A program made the position numbers and the translations under genes. From Pectobacterium peruviense (GTDB taxonomy: Bacteria > Pseudomonadota > Gammaproteobacteria > Enterobacterales > Enterobacteriaceae), in NCBI RefSeq assembly GCF_002847345.1, contig NZ_LXFV01000007.1:124001-188000 (forward strand): DNA of 64,000 nt. The letters run 5' to 3'. The notes under the pieces were generated by a model that had not been told where the DNA came from, did not search any database, and worked only from the letters and a program-made list of their open reading frames with translations. Below, piece by piece: positions 31,585 through 40,734 of this stretch. Every line of letters starts with the position of its first letter. Positions within the stretch are counted from its first letter, which is position 1.

Positions 31585-32292
31585 ATGGTAAGCAAAACGC
31601 TGGGTCTGATCGGGGGTATGAGTTGGGAATCCACGATCCCGTATTACCGCATTATCAATGAATATGTGAAAAACCAACTTGGTGGCCTGCACTCCGCCAA
31701 AATCATTCTGCACAGTGTCGATTTTCATGAGATCGAACAATTGCAGTCACAAGGTGATTGGGCGCAGGCAGCAGCCGTACTGGGTAATATCGCCGCAGGG
31801 TTACGCCAGGCGGGGGCAGACGCTATCGTCATCTGTACCAACACCATGCATAAAGTCGCTGATGAGGTTGAACGCACCAGTCAGCTTCCCCTTTTGCATA
31901 TTGCCGATGCCACCGGTGCCAGCCTGAAACAGCACGGATTGAAGAAAGTCGGTTTGCTCGGTACCCGCTACACAATGGAGCAGGATTTCTATCGCCAGCG
32001 CATTCAGGAACGGTTTGGTGTGGACGTGATTGTTCCTGACCAAACGGGGAAAGAATTAGTTAATCGCATCATTTACGACGAACTGTGCCTTGGGAACATT
32101 AACGACACATCGCGGCAGGTTTATCGGGAAATTATCAAGCAGCTTGAACAGCAAGGAGCGGAAGGCATCATTCTGGGTTGTACAGAGATCCCGCTATTAA
32201 TCAGCACTGGAGATGCGACAGTTCCTCTTTTTGATACCAGTTACCTCCACGCCATCGCCGCAGCGAAATTTGCACTTAACCAGTCATCCTGA
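31585..32292 (+). CDS. ygeA: aspartate/glutamate racemase family protein (YgeA-like)
   Basis: 235 residues of the cofactor-independent Asp/Glu racemase superfamily. The paired catalytic loops are ICTNTMHK (C84) and LGCTEIP (C199), with GLIGGMSWEST at the N-terminus. It closely resembles E. coli YgeA, a broad amino-acid racemase. The ribosome site AAAGGAAG is well placed. It stands alone between cspE and an ERIC element, at the junction of two E. coli-like gene blocks. Confidence 0.85.
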   Translation: MVSKTLGLIGGMSWESTIPYYRIINEYVKNQLGGLHSAKIILHSVDFHEIEQLQSQGDWAQAAAVLGNIAAGLRQAGADAIVICTNTMHKVADEVERTSQLPLLHIADATGASLKQHGLKKVGLLGTRYTMEQDFYRQRIQERFGVDVIVPDQTGKELVNRIIYDELCLGNINDTSRQVYREIIKQLEQQGAEGIILGCTEIPLLISTGDATVPLFDTSYLHAIAAAKFALNQSS

Positions 32293-32370
32293 TGAATTAA
32301 ATAGAGAAAAACGAGATTCACACGCTGACCAATAATACCCTCTTTTATTTACTCAAGTTTCCCCTTTTTA

Positions 32371-32563
32371 CCCCTAAATAATTCGAGTTGCAGGAAGGCG
32401 GCGACACAGTGAATCCCCAGGAGCTTACTCAGGTAAGTGACTGGGGTGAGCGAGGACAGATTGGCTTAGCCAATTTGAACGCCGCTAGCGGTGGCCCTTC
32501 AGGGCGAGGTTCAGATATGGACCGAGTATTGCCAACGTATATGCAGCTTGAAGTATGACGGGG
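32371..32563. repeat. ERIC element with an internal insertion
   Basis: The core GTGAATCCCCAGGAGCTTAC (about 32409-32428) followed by TAAGTGACTGGGGTGAGCG is the enterobacterial repetitive intergenic consensus. Imperfect terminal inverted repeats are CCCCTAAATAATTCGAGTTGCA on the left and TGCAGCTTGAAGTATGACGGG on the right. It is about 70 bases longer than the copy at 36747; the extra DNA starts near 32460 and ends near 32530. Confidence 0.85.
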
Positions 32564-32602
32564 ATAGAAAAAAAGCAGTATTGAGAGACTCAATACTGCT
32601 TT
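32564..32602 (-). terminator. terminator of the 19-codon gene (minus strand)
   Basis: A 14-bp stem (AAGCAGTATTGAG with its complement, 32574-32602) is followed on the minus strand by seven T. It lies 52 bases after the stop of the small gene. Confidence 0.8.
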
Positions 32603-32653
32603 ATTCGTATGATTTTATTCCTGGTATGCAATGACTATCGGTACTTCTCGTTA

Positions 32654-32713
32654 TTATTTGCGTAACATTGCTTCAATAAAATCTTTCCAAGTACTCACTT
32701 CTGCTTCTACCAT
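32654..32713 (-). CDS. ypfM: 19-residue protein YpfM
   Basis: The predicted peptide is MVEAEVSTWKDFIEAMLRK. E. coli YpfM, from memory, is MIERELGNWKDFIEVMLRK: the same length with the shared core WKDFIE-MLRK. It lies divergent to yffB as in E. coli. An AAGAGG ribosome site sits seven bases upstream, a sigma-70 promoter precedes it and an intrinsic terminator follows, so it looks like a complete gene. The peptide can form an amphipathic helix; function unknown. Confidence 0.88.
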   Translation of the reverse strand: MVEAEVSTWKDFIEAMLRK

Positions 32714-32742
32714 GCGAACCTCTTGGTGATTAACGGCGACAT

Positions 32743-32771
32743 ATTATACGCACACTTTTTAATCAGGTAAA
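32743..32771 (-). promoter_or_regulatory. promoter of ypfM
   Basis: On the minus strand TTTACC (32766-32771), 17 bases, then a perfect TATAAT (32743-32748); transcription would start near 32736. Confidence 0.7.
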
Positions 32772-32946
32772 AGTGTTATGAAAGTATAAAAAGTGTACTA
32801 CCGTCTATTTCTGCAACGCAGTTCACAGTAGATCTCCCCGCCTTTTTTCGGCATGCTGGGCTATCGCACGATTGTGCCCAATCAGGCCATGCTGTCCTAC
32901 ACAGCAATCGTCATGCAACTCAATAAGCAGAAAGGATTTTACCCCT

Positions 32947-33324
32947 ATGGCGCTGACCCTATACGGCATTAAAAACTGTGACACCATGAAGAAAGCGCGC
33001 CGCTGGCTGGAAGATCAACAGGTGGCGTATCAGTTTCATGATTACCGCGTCGACGGTCTGGATGCACAGTTGCTACAGCGTTTTATCGATCAACTGGGGT
33101 TTCAGGCTTTACTCAACACGCGCGGAACGACCTGGCGTAAGCTCAGCGAAGAACTGCGTGAACGGATCAACAGCGATACTCTCGACAGCGCAGAGGCCGC
33201 TAAAAACATCATGCTGGAACAGCCAGCAGTGATTAAACGGCCTTTACTGATTGCCAATGACGGCAATGCGCTGCTTGGATTTAGTATCGACAGCTATCAG
33301 AAATTTATTGCGGAGAACAAATAA
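32947..33324 (+). CDS. yffB: ArsC/Spx-family protein YffB
   Basis: 125 residues with a thioredoxin-like fold of the arsenate-reductase/Spx superfamily: [17 protein letters not shown] near the N-terminus with a single cysteine, and [12 protein letters not shown]. The ATG at 32947 is used because [12 protein letters not shown] aligns with E. coli YffB; an upstream frame extension is not conserved. True arsenate reductase activity is doubtful. dapE follows one base after the stop. Confidence 0.92.
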   Translation: MALTLYGIKNCDTMKKARRWLEDQQVAYQFHDYRVDGLDAQLLQRFIDQLGFQALLNTRGTTWRKLSEELRERINSDTLDSAEAAKNIMLEQPAVIKRPLLIANDGNALLGFSIDSYQKFIAENK

Positions 33325-33325
33325 C

Positions 33326-34453
33326 GTGTCTTGCCCAGTCATAGAGCTCGCTCAACAGTTACTTAAACGCCCTTCCCTCAGTCCGAATGACGAGGGCTGT
33401 CAGGCACTCATGATTGAACGCCTGACGGCAATTGGCTTTACCGTCGAAGCGATGGATTTTGGCGATACCCAAAATTTCTGGGCATGGCGCGGCACAGGGA
33501 AGACTCTGGCCTTCGCGGGGCACACTGACGTAGTTCCCAGCGGCGATGAAAGCCACTGGCAGCATCCGCCGTTTGAGCCCATCATTCGTGACGGTATGCT
33601 GTATGGTCGCGGCGCGGCAGATATGAAAGGTTCACTGGCAGCCATGGTGATTGCCGCCGAGCGCTTTGTAGCAGCCCATCCTAACCATCAGGGGCGCTTA
33701 GCGTTTCTGATTACGTCAGACGAAGAAGCCAGTGCCGTTAACGGCACCGTAAAAGTGGTCGACGCGCTGATGGCACGTAATGAGCGGTTGGACTACTGTC
33801 TGGTCGGCGAGCCGTCCAGCACGCATGTCGTGGGCGATGTGGTGAAAAACGGTCGTCGCGGCTCTATCACCGCGAATCTGCGCGTACACGGCGTGCAAGG
33901 GCACGTTGCCTATCCTCATCTGGCGGACAACCCCGTTCATCGTGCAGCACCAGCGTTAAACGAACTGATCGCCACCGAGTGGGATCAGGGCAACGATTTC
34001 TTCCCGCCAACCACCATGCAAATCGCCAATATTCAGGCCGGCACAGGTAGCAATAACGTCATCCCCGGCGAACTGTTTGTGCAGTTCAATTTCCGCTTCA
34101 GCACCGAATTAACGGATGTGTTAATCCAGCAGCGCGTGGCGGAATTACTGGATCGCCACCAGCTTGATTACACCATCGACTGGAAACTCTCCGGACAGCC
34201 ATTCCTGACCGCACGCGGCGAGCTGGTCGATGCCGTGGTGAATGCCGTCAGACATTACAACGAAGTCACCCCAGAGCTGCTGACCAATGGCGGCACTTCC
34301 GATGGCCGTTTCATTGCCCGCATGGGTGCGCAGGTTGTTGAACTCGGCCCCGTCAATGCCACGATCCACAAAGTGGACGAATGCGTCAGCGCGGCAGACC
34401 TGCAACTACTGAGCCGGATGTACCAGCGCATTATGGAGCAGCTCATCGCATGA
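33326..34453 (+). CDS. dapE: succinyl-diaminopimelate desuccinylase
   Basis: Di-zinc M20 amidohydrolase in lysine and peptidoglycan precursor synthesis. Start GTG at 33326 gives 375 residues ([13 protein letters not shown]), the E. coli length. Metal ligands lie in [34 protein letters not shown] (catalytic Glu) and LVGEPSS, and a C-terminal His in NATIHKVDE. The stop overlaps the next gene start (ATGATGA). Confidence 0.96.
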   Translation: MSCPVIELAQQLLKRPSLSPNDEGCQALMIERLTAIGFTVEAMDFGDTQNFWAWRGTGKTLAFAGHTDVVPSGDESHWQHPPFEPIIRDGMLYGRGAADMKGSLAAMVIAAERFVAAHPNHQGRLAFLITSDEEASAVNGTVKVVDALMARNERLDYCLVGEPSSTHVVGDVVKNGRRGSITANLRVHGVQGHVAYPHLADNPVHRAAPALNELIATEWDQGNDFFPPTTMQIANIQAGTGSNNVIPGELFVQFNFRFSTELTDVLIQQRVAELLDRHQLDYTIDWKLSGQPFLTARGELVDAVVNAVRHYNEVTPELLTNGGTSDGRFIARMGAQVVELGPVNATIHKVDECVSAADLQLLSRMYQRIMEQLIA

Positions 34454-35124
34454 TGACGCCAGCAATGTTAACCGGTAAAAGTGACCAGCATCTGGTCGCT
34501 TTACACGGTCGTCATCGTCTTCAGCCGGAGGCAGTAACGGCGTTTCTGGCGCTACAGCATGCGGCAAAAACAGCGGGATTTAACCTACAGCCCGCCAGCA
34601 CGTTTCGCGATTTCGAGCGCCAGCGTCAGATCTGGAATAGCAAGTTTCGTGGCGAACGTGCCGTCATGGATGCCAACAGCCAACCGCTAGATATCTCGTC
34701 TCTGGACGACGGCGAACGCTGTGAAGCCATTCTGCGCTGGTCTGCGATGCCCGGCTCCAGCCGTCACCATTGGGGCAGCGATCTTGATATCTACGACCCG
34801 GATTTATTACCCGCAGACAGCGCGCTCCAGTTGGAGCCGTGGGAGTATGAAGAAGGTGGCTATTTTTCCGCACTGAACACGTGGCTGAGCGCGCACATGC
34901 ATGAATACGGTTTTTACCGGCCTTATGCGCACGATCTCGGCGGTGTCGCAGTCGAACCCTGGCATATCAGCTATTATCCATTAGCACAGTATGCGGAAGA
35001 ACAGCTTACACCGGACCTCATCCTTGCCGCCTGGCAAGATGAAGACATTGCAGGCTACCACTGGCTTTGCCAGCACTTGCCGCAGCTGTTTACCCGTTAC
35101 ATTCATAACGTTGATGAGGCGTGA
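34450..35124 (+). CDS. M15-type D-alanyl-D-alanine carboxypeptidase family protein
   Basis: About 224 residues of the VanY-like peptidase M15 family. Zinc-site segments are [24 protein letters not shown] (His and Asp ligands) and [10 protein letters not shown] (Glu-x-x-His). No signal peptide is visible, so it may act on cytoplasmic muropeptides like LdcA-type enzymes. The start overlaps dapE; ATG at 34450 or 34453. E. coli lacks this gene between dapE and ypfN. Confidence 0.82.
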   Translation: MMTPAMLTGKSDQHLVALHGRHRLQPEAVTAFLALQHAAKTAGFNLQPASTFRDFERQRQIWNSKFRGERAVMDANSQPLDISSLDDGERCEAILRWSAMPGSSRHHWGSDLDIYDPDLLPADSALQLEPWEYEEGGYFSALNTWLSAHMHEYGFYRPYAHDLGGVAVEPWHISYYPLAQYAEEQLTPDLILAAWQDEDIAGYHWLCQHLPQLFTRYIHNVDEA

Positions 35125-35126
35125 CC

Positions 35127-35321
35127 ATGGCATGGCTGGCTGATTACTGGTGGATAATCCTGATTATCCTGATAGGCATGCTGATTAACGGCATCAAAGA
35201 ATTACGCAACGTTGACCATACGCGTTTTCTGCTCAACAAACCGAAATTGCCGCCGCATCGTGACAACAACGATAAATGGGACAATGAAGAAGACGACGAC
35301 TGGCCGAAGAAAAAACCCTGA
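35127..35321 (+). CDS. ypfN: small membrane protein YpfN (UPF0370)
   Basis: 64 residues: one N-terminal membrane helix ([16 protein letters not shown]) and an acidic, Pro/Lys-rich tail ([18 protein letters not shown]). The ATG at 35127 is seven bases after GAGG; an in-frame GTG at 35121 overlaps the previous stop. Same family and gene order as E. coli dapE-ypfN. Function unknown. Confidence 0.9.
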   Translation: MAWLADYWWIILIILIGMLINGIKELRNVDHTRFLLNKPKLPPHRDNNDKWDNEEDDDWPKKKP

Positions 35322-35332
35322 CGCCTGTCATC

Positions 35333-35379
35333 ACCAAACTGTCTGCACGCCAGCTAAGCTCGCGTTGCAGGCAGTTTGG
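35333..35379. terminator. hairpin between convergent ypfN and lysR-type gene
   Basis: CCAAACTGTCTGCA (35333-35346) pairs with TGCAGGCAGTTTGG (35366-35379). There is no T-run, so it may be a rho-dependent or processing signal. Confidence 0.4.
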
Positions 35380-35383
35380 ATTC

Positions 35384-36283
35384 TCACGCAGCGGGAACAA
35401 AACTTTCCGCACGATCCAGAAGAAAATCATAAAACTCTTTTGCGCACACCGAAAGCTGGCGTTCTTTATCCGTTACCAGATAGATGCCACGCTGCAACGA
35501 TAAATCCCGGAATGGAATAATCGCGATATCTTTGTGTTGGAACTGGAACAGCGTCAGCCCCGTCACAATACTTACGCCATAATTTGCCGCCACTAGCCCC
35601 ATCATGGTGGTTAACTGACGCACTTCCAGCACGTAGTTAAAACCCTCCGGTTCGATAAGCTGATCGGTGTACTGCCGGATGCTGGTGCCTTTGCAAAACC
35701 CGACAAACGGGTATTGCGCCACGTCGACCACATCAACACTGTTTTGCTGCGCCAGCGGATGCGAATTATGGCAGATCAAATAAAAACTGTCGGCGAACAG
35801 CATACGGGAGCTGAACGTTCCCGCTGACGGCTGCCCTGCCGTCAGCGCCAGGTCGGCACGCCCATCCAGCACGGCTTTCAGACAGCGATCCCACTGCGTA
35901 TCCAGCAGTTCAACCTTAATCTTGGGGTAAGCGCGGTGATATTGCGCTAGCACCTGAGGCAACCATTCCACCGCCATTGACGGCAGTACCGCCAGCACAA
36001 TTTTCCCTTTATAGCCTGTGGCATAAGACTTGATTTCACCCACGGCATCATCGTGGGTTTGCACCAGTCGACGGGCGATATCAATGAAATGGAGGCCGTC
36101 GGCGTTGAGCTGCACTTTGCGTGTATCACGGTCAAATAGCCGATAGCCGACTTCTTCCTCTAGCCCGGCAATTAATGAACTAAATGCAGGCTGAGAGAGA
36201 TTTATTTTCTGAGCGGCACGCGTGAAATTATCAGTCTCAGTCAGTGCGATAAAGGCGCGTAATTGTTTTATCGATAGGTTCAT
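35384..36283 (-). CDS. LysR-family transcriptional regulator
   Basis: 299 residues from MNLSIKQLRAFIAL at 36283; a longer in-frame reading extends into AT-rich leader. The N-terminal winged helix-turn-helix (FTRAAQKINLSQPAFSSLIAGLEEEVG) is followed by a periplasmic-binding-like effector domain. It stands divergent, 608 bases from the CitMHS-AtuA-Ato operon, so it probably controls that operon in response to its substrate. The effector is unknown. Confidence 0.9.
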   Translation of the reverse strand: MNLSIKQLRAFIALTETDNFTRAAQKINLSQPAFSSLIAGLEEEVGYRLFDRDTRKVQLNADGLHFIDIARRLVQTHDDAVGEIKSYATGYKGKIVLAVLPSMAVEWLPQVLAQYHRAYPKIKVELLDTQWDRCLKAVLDGRADLALTAGQPSAGTFSSRMLFADSFYLICHNSHPLAQQNSVDVVDVAQYPFVGFCKGTSIRQYTDQLIEPEGFNYVLEVRQLTTMMGLVAANYGVSIVTGLTLFQFQHKDIAIIPFRDLSLQRGIYLVTDKERQLSVCAKEFYDFLLDRAESFVPAA

Positions 36284-36746
36284 AGTGTTTTTATATAAAT
36301 AAAATGAAGTCTCCGGTAAGAAAGGAACAAATTCAATAGAAAACGAATGGCACCTACTATTTTTATGATCCTTCCCGCATTTATTTAATTCCATTCAAAC
36401 AACGTCCGGCATTCATAAAAATGGACATTCTAGATAAATATCACAAACCGTAAAAAACAATTGAACAAAAAGACCTAACTATACAAACCAAATCAACCAA
36501 TTAGCCATTAATAAGAAAACCAGAACAATTAATTCCATTAACAAATGAAATAAACCCATCAGATTTACGAATAAAACCATTGCTATTACGAGTTAGTATA
36601 AAGAGGGGCAGAGGTGATAAAAATAGCGCAGACAAAAAATCAAATGACTCTGGGATAAGCATTCATTTTTTATTTGTTAATTATTACATGGATTGTTATT
36701 GAGTTGTTTAATTTATTGTAAATGAAACATATGGGCAACATACAGT
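36284..36746. other. AT-rich divergent regulatory region
   Basis: No gene is visible. The length and AT content suit binding sites for the LysR regulator and promoters in both directions, but I could not pick a single T-N11-A operator with confidence. Confidence 0.45.
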
Positions 36747-36866
36747 CCCCTAAATAATTCGCGTTGCGTGAAGGCGGCAACCGAGCGAATCCTCAGGAAC
36801 TTACTCAGGTAAGTGACTGGGGTGAGTAAGGGCGGCCAACGCACAAGCAGCGTGAAGTATGACGGG
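36747..36866. repeat. ERIC element in the leader of the CitMHS operon
   Basis: 120 bases with ends CCCCTAAATAATTCGCGTTG and GTGAAGTATGACGGG and core GGTAAGTGACTGGGGTGAG, clearly the same family as 32371-32563 but without the insertion. It ends 26 bases before the transporter ATG, so any promoter further left would transcribe it as 5' UTR. Confidence 0.85.
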
Positions 36867-36891
36867 TAAATTATACTAATGAGGAACTTTT

Positions 36892-38214
36892 ATGCTGGCT
36901 CTCATCGGGGTACTCACCATAGCTACCCTGCTATTTTTCATCATGACAAAGCGAATGTCGCCTCTGGTGGCGCTCATCGTTATTCCGGTTCTCGGTGCAC
37001 TTGCCGCAGGTAGCGGCACCGATACCGCGAAATACGTCGTGGACGGCATCACCAAGCTGGCACCGATGGCAGCGATGTTTGTTTTTGCCATCGCCTTCTT
37101 CGGTGTAGTCACCGATGCCGGTATGTTTGATCCTATTATCAAAGGGATCTTACGCATGGTCGGCACCAACCCGGTAAAAATCATTATCGGTACGGGCGTG
37201 TTAGCACTGATTGCACACCTGGACGGCAACGGTGCCGTCACGTTCCTGATCACCATTCCTGCCATGCTACCGCTGTTTAATAAGCTCGGTATGGATAAGC
37301 GTATTCTGGTCGGCATTACGGCACTCAGCGCGGGGGTTAACTTCCTGCCGTGGACCGGGCCGATGATCCGTGCCGCCGCCGCGTTGAACACCACCACACA
37401 CGACCTGTTCATTCCACTCATCCCGGCACAGGTCTGTGGCCTGACGTTCATGGTGCTCATGGGCTATTACTGGGGCAAGAAAGAAGAGAAACGTCTGGGG
37501 CTGGCAGCAGGTAATCCACTGGCAGGTGGCTCGCGATCCATCACGGCTGAAGAGCATGTGAAAGAGCTGACCGATGCAGAAAAAGTGCTGCGTCGTCCGA
37601 AGATGTTCTGGGTCAACATTGCGCTGGTTCTTGCTGTTATCGGCACCATGGTGTTTACCAAAATTTCACCGACGGTCGCCTTCATGATCGCCCTGACGCT
37701 GGCGCTGATGTTCAACTACCCCAACGTTGAAATGCAGAAAGAGCGTATTAACGCCCACGCTAAAGCCGCACTGATGATGGCCAGCATTCTGTTCGCGGCG
37801 GGTGCCTTCACCGGCATCATGAGCGGTACGGGCATGTTGAAAGCCATGTCGCTCTCGGCAGTCAGCTTTGTGCCGGAATCTTTTGCCTCCCACATTCCGT
37901 TTATCGTCGGCCTGATCTCCATGCCGCTGAGTCTGGTGTTCGACCCTGATTCGTACTACTTCGGCATCATGCCAGTGATTGCCCACACCGTGGACATGCT
38001 GGGCGTACCGCCGATTCAGGTCGCACAAGCTTCCGTATTAGGACAGATGACCACCGGCTTCCCGGTTAGCCCGCTGACGCCAGCCACCTTCCTGCTGGTC
38101 AGTCTCGCGGGTGTCGATCTCGCCGACCACCAGAAGTTCTCTATTCCTGTGCTCTGGGCCGCCAGCGTCATCATGACGTTCGCCTGCGTCATCTTCGGGG
38201 TCTTCCCCTTGTAG
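36892..38214 (+). CDS. CitMHS-family carboxylate transporter
   Basis: 440 residues and about twelve membrane helices, typical for the CitMHS family that imports metal-citrate complexes by proton symport. Conserved AHLDGNGAVTFLITIPAM, GVNFLPWTGP and SLVFDPDSYYFGIMPV are visible. GAGGAA lies before the ATG. First gene of an operon of acyl-CoA metabolism, so the substrate is likely a citrate-like or hydroxy-carboxylic acid; citrate itself is not proven. Confidence 0.88.
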   Translation: MLALIGVLTIATLLFFIMTKRMSPLVALIVIPVLGALAAGSGTDTAKYVVDGITKLAPMAAMFVFAIAFFGVVTDAGMFDPIIKGILRMVGTNPVKIIIGTGVLALIAHLDGNGAVTFLITIPAMLPLFNKLGMDKRILVGITALSAGVNFLPWTGPMIRAAAALNTTTHDLFIPLIPAQVCGLTFMVLMGYYWGKKEEKRLGLAAGNPLAGGSRSITAEEHVKELTDAEKVLRRPKMFWVNIALVLAVIGTMVFTKISPTVAFMIALTLALMFNYPNVEMQKERINAHAKAALMMASILFAAGAFTGIMSGTGMLKAMSLSAVSFVPESFASHIPFIVGLISMPLSLVFDPDSYYFGIMPVIAHTVDMLGVPPIQVAQASVLGQMTTGFPVSPLTPATFLLVSLAGVDLADHQKFSIPVLWAASVIMTFACVIFGVFPL

Positions 38215-38274
38215 GGAACACACGATTCCCCTTGATTACGCCAACAGACACATTTCATTGATAAAGGTAAGTTT

Positions 38275-39615
38275 ATGAAAACAATTCGTATTGGTTCTGG
38301 CGCTGGCTATGCTGGCGATCGCATCGAACCGGCCGTAGAACTGGCTCAAAAAGGCGACATTCAGTATCTGGTATTTGAATGTCTGGCGGAGCGTACTATC
38401 GCTATCGGCCAAAAGCAGAAACAGCAGAACCCGGAAAAAGGCTACAACGAACTACTGGCCGACCGTATGCACGCCGTGCTGCCGCTCTGCCTGGAAAAAG
38501 GTATCAAGATCATCACCAATATGGGATCGGCGAACCCTGTCGCCGCCGGTCAGCGCGTATTGGAAATCGCCAAAGAACTCGGTGCAGACAAGCTGAAGAT
38601 TGCGATCGTCACTGGTGATGATGTGCACTCGGTGCTGATCGCACAAGATTCCAAATTGGATGAGATTGGCCTACCGGTTTCACGCTGCGGTAAAGACATT
38701 CTTTCCGCCAATGCCTATCTGGGTGCAGATGCGCTGGTTGAAGCGTTGCGTCAGGGTGCGGACGTCATTATCGCCGGTCGCGTTTCCGATCCATCTCTGT
38801 TTCTGTCCGCGATGATGTATGAATTCGACTGGGCTGCCGATGACTGGGATCGTCTGGGCAAAGGCACCTGCCTCGGCCACCTGCTGGAATGCGCAGGACA
38901 AATCACTGGCGGTTACTATGCCGATCCCGGTGTTAAAGACATCCCGAATCTTGACCGTCTGGGCTTCCCGATTGCGGAAATTACCGAAGATGGCAGCGCC
39001 GTGATCACCAAGGTTGAAGATTCCGGCGGCTGCGTCTGTGTGGATACCTGTAAAGAACAGCTGCTGTACGAAATCCACCGCCCGGACAGCTACATCACCC
39101 CAGACGTGATTGCCGATTTCAGCCACGTAACATTTACGCAAGACGGTGAGAACCGTGTGCGTGTACAGGGTGCAACCGGACGCGCAAAAACCGACACGCT
39201 GAAAGTGTCTGTCGGCTATCAGGACGGGTTCATCGGCGAAGGTGAAATTTCTTACGCCGGTCCCGGTGCAGTGGCGCGTGGCCGTTTAGCGCTGGATATC
39301 GTCAAAGGACGTTTTGCCCTGTGCCAGCTTGATCCTCAGGAAGTGCGCTACGACTTGATCGGCGTTGATTCACTGCACGGCGCACAGCGGTCGCAAAGCA
39401 GCGAGCCGTATGAAGTTCGCGCTCGCGTCGCAGCACGCTGCACCTCCAGAGCACAGGCGGTGAAAGTAGGCAACGAAGTCGAAACGCTCTATACCAACGG
39501 CCCGGCAGGCGGCGGCGGTGTTAACAAATCAGTGAAAGAAATACTGGCGATGGATTCCACCCTGCTGTCTCGCGCCTGCGTCACACCAGCCGTTGATTAT
39601 CTGGAGATTAAATAA
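38275..39615 (+). CDS. AtuA/DUF1446-family protein, large part
   Basis: 446 residues of the AtuA family (acyclic terpene utilisation), starting KTIRIGSGAGYAGDRIEPAVELA. AtuA proteins occur in catabolic clusters for terpenoid and branched acids; their reaction is not settled to my knowledge. In many homologues a C-terminal domain follows in the same chain; here it is a separate gene starting on the last base of this stop codon. Confidence 0.85.
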   Translation: MKTIRIGSGAGYAGDRIEPAVELAQKGDIQYLVFECLAERTIAIGQKQKQQNPEKGYNELLADRMHAVLPLCLEKGIKIITNMGSANPVAAGQRVLEIAKELGADKLKIAIVTGDDVHSVLIAQDSKLDEIGLPVSRCGKDILSANAYLGADALVEALRQGADVIIAGRVSDPSLFLSAMMYEFDWAADDWDRLGKGTCLGHLLECAGQITGGYYADPGVKDIPNLDRLGFPIAEITEDGSAVITKVEDSGGCVCVDTCKEQLLYEIHRPDSYITPDVIADFSHVTFTQDGENRVRVQGATGRAKTDTLKVSVGYQDGFIGEGEISYAGPGAVARGRLALDIVKGRFALCQLDPQEVRYDLIGVDSLHGAQRSQSSEPYEVRARVAARCTSRAQAVKVGNEVETLYTNGPAGGGGVNKSVKEILAMDSTLLSRACVTPAVDYLEIK

Positions 39616-39914
39616 TGAAACTGCGTGAAATTGCTCACTCTCGTACCGGTGATAAAGGAAATACCTCCAATATTTCGCTGATTGCTTACCGTGCGGAAGA
39701 TTATGAAGTGCTAAAAGAGAAGATCACTGCCGAAAAAGTGAAATCCTGGTTTGCCGATATCGTGACGGGTGATGTCGTCCGCTATGAGCTACCGAGCATC
39801 GGCGCACTGAACTTCGTCATGTACGGCGCACTCGGCGGCGGCGTCACGCGCTCACTGGCGCTGGACATGCACGGTAAAGGATTGAGCTCAGCCATACTGG
39901 ATATAGATATCTAA
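39615..39914 (+). CDS. AtuA-like C-terminal domain protein
   Basis: 99 residues (MKLREIAHSRTGDKGNTSNISLIAY). The HSRTGDKGN segment is typical of the ferredoxin-like domain at the C-terminus of AtuA proteins. It overlaps the upstream gene by one base and would be translated with it, so the two probably form one enzyme from two chains. Confidence 0.83.
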   Translation: MKLREIAHSRTGDKGNTSNISLIAYRAEDYEVLKEKITAEKVKSWFADIVTGDVVRYELPSIGALNFVMYGALGGGVTRSLALDMHGKGLSSAILDIDI

Positions 39915-39924
39915 TCCGATAACA

Positions 39925-39960
39925 GGGAACAGGTGGAGTTATTCAATTCCCTCTGTTCCC
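39925..39960 (+). terminator. intra-operon hairpin
   Basis: GGGAACAG (39925-39932) pairs with CTGTTCCC (39953-39960). No T-run follows. It may attenuate or protect the transcript between the AtuA pair and the CoA-transferase genes. Confidence 0.4.
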
Positions 39961-40077
39961 GCTAAATAACGTACATGTGCCGCAATGATTAGCAGGTATT
40001 TATTTACCTGCGGGGATTCGTGCGGCCATTTTTCAGAGCAACAACTTTCAGAGTCATTATTTAAGAGTAAATATGCA

Positions 40078-40734
40078 ATGAACAATAAAGTCATTGATGC
40101 CAGACATTTCCGTTCTTATTTATTTGACGGAATGACAATTATGTTCGGTGGTTTTATGGGCGTCGGAACACCGAAATTATTGGTAGATGAAATCATTAAA
40201 TCCGGCGTCTCTGATTTAACGCTGATTGGAAATGATACCGGGTTTGTCGATACCGGCGTTGGGCCGTTAATTGTCAGTGGTCAGGTAAAAAAACTGATTA
40301 CTTCACACATTGGTACTAACCCGGAAACCGGACGCCGTATGCTCTCCGGCGAGCTTGACGTAGAGCTGGTGCCACAAGGGACGCTGGCGGAGCGTATTCG
40401 CAGCGGCGGCGCGGGCTTAGGCGGTTTTCTGACACCTACCGGAGTTGGCACCATCGTCGAAGAGAATAAACAAAAAATAACAATTGACGATATTACCTAT
40501 TTATTAGAACTGCCAATCAAGGCAGATCTCGCCATATTACAGGCCAGCATTGCCGACACCAGCGGAAACCTTATTTATCACCTCACTGCCCGTAATTTTA
40601 ATCCGCTTATTGCGCTAGCAGCGAAGAAAGTCGTAGCGCAATGCGAGCAAGTTATTCCAGTTGGCCAACTTGCGCCGGAATGTATTGTCACCCCAGCGGC
40701 GCTGGTCGATCACCTTTATTTGGGAGAGAAATAA
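40078..40734 (+). CDS. atoD: 3-oxoacid CoA-transferase subunit A
   Basis: 218 residues, close to E. coli AtoD. Conserved [19 protein letters not shown] and the oxyanion-loop [16 protein letters not shown] are present. With subunit B it moves CoA from an acyl-CoA to a free acid. The ATG at 40078 is chosen over an earlier in-frame start because the AtoD-like part begins there. It overlaps subunit B by one base (TAATG). In E. coli AtoDA act on acetoacetate; the substrate here is not shown by sequence. Confidence 0.87.
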   Translation: MNNKVIDARHFRSYLFDGMTIMFGGFMGVGTPKLLVDEIIKSGVSDLTLIGNDTGFVDTGVGPLIVSGQVKKLITSHIGTNPETGRRMLSGELDVELVPQGTLAERIRSGGAGLGGFLTPTGVGTIVEENKQKITIDDITYLLELPIKADLAILQASIADTSGNLIYHLTARNFNPLIALAAKKVVAQCEQVIPVGQLAPECIVTPAALVDHLYLGEK

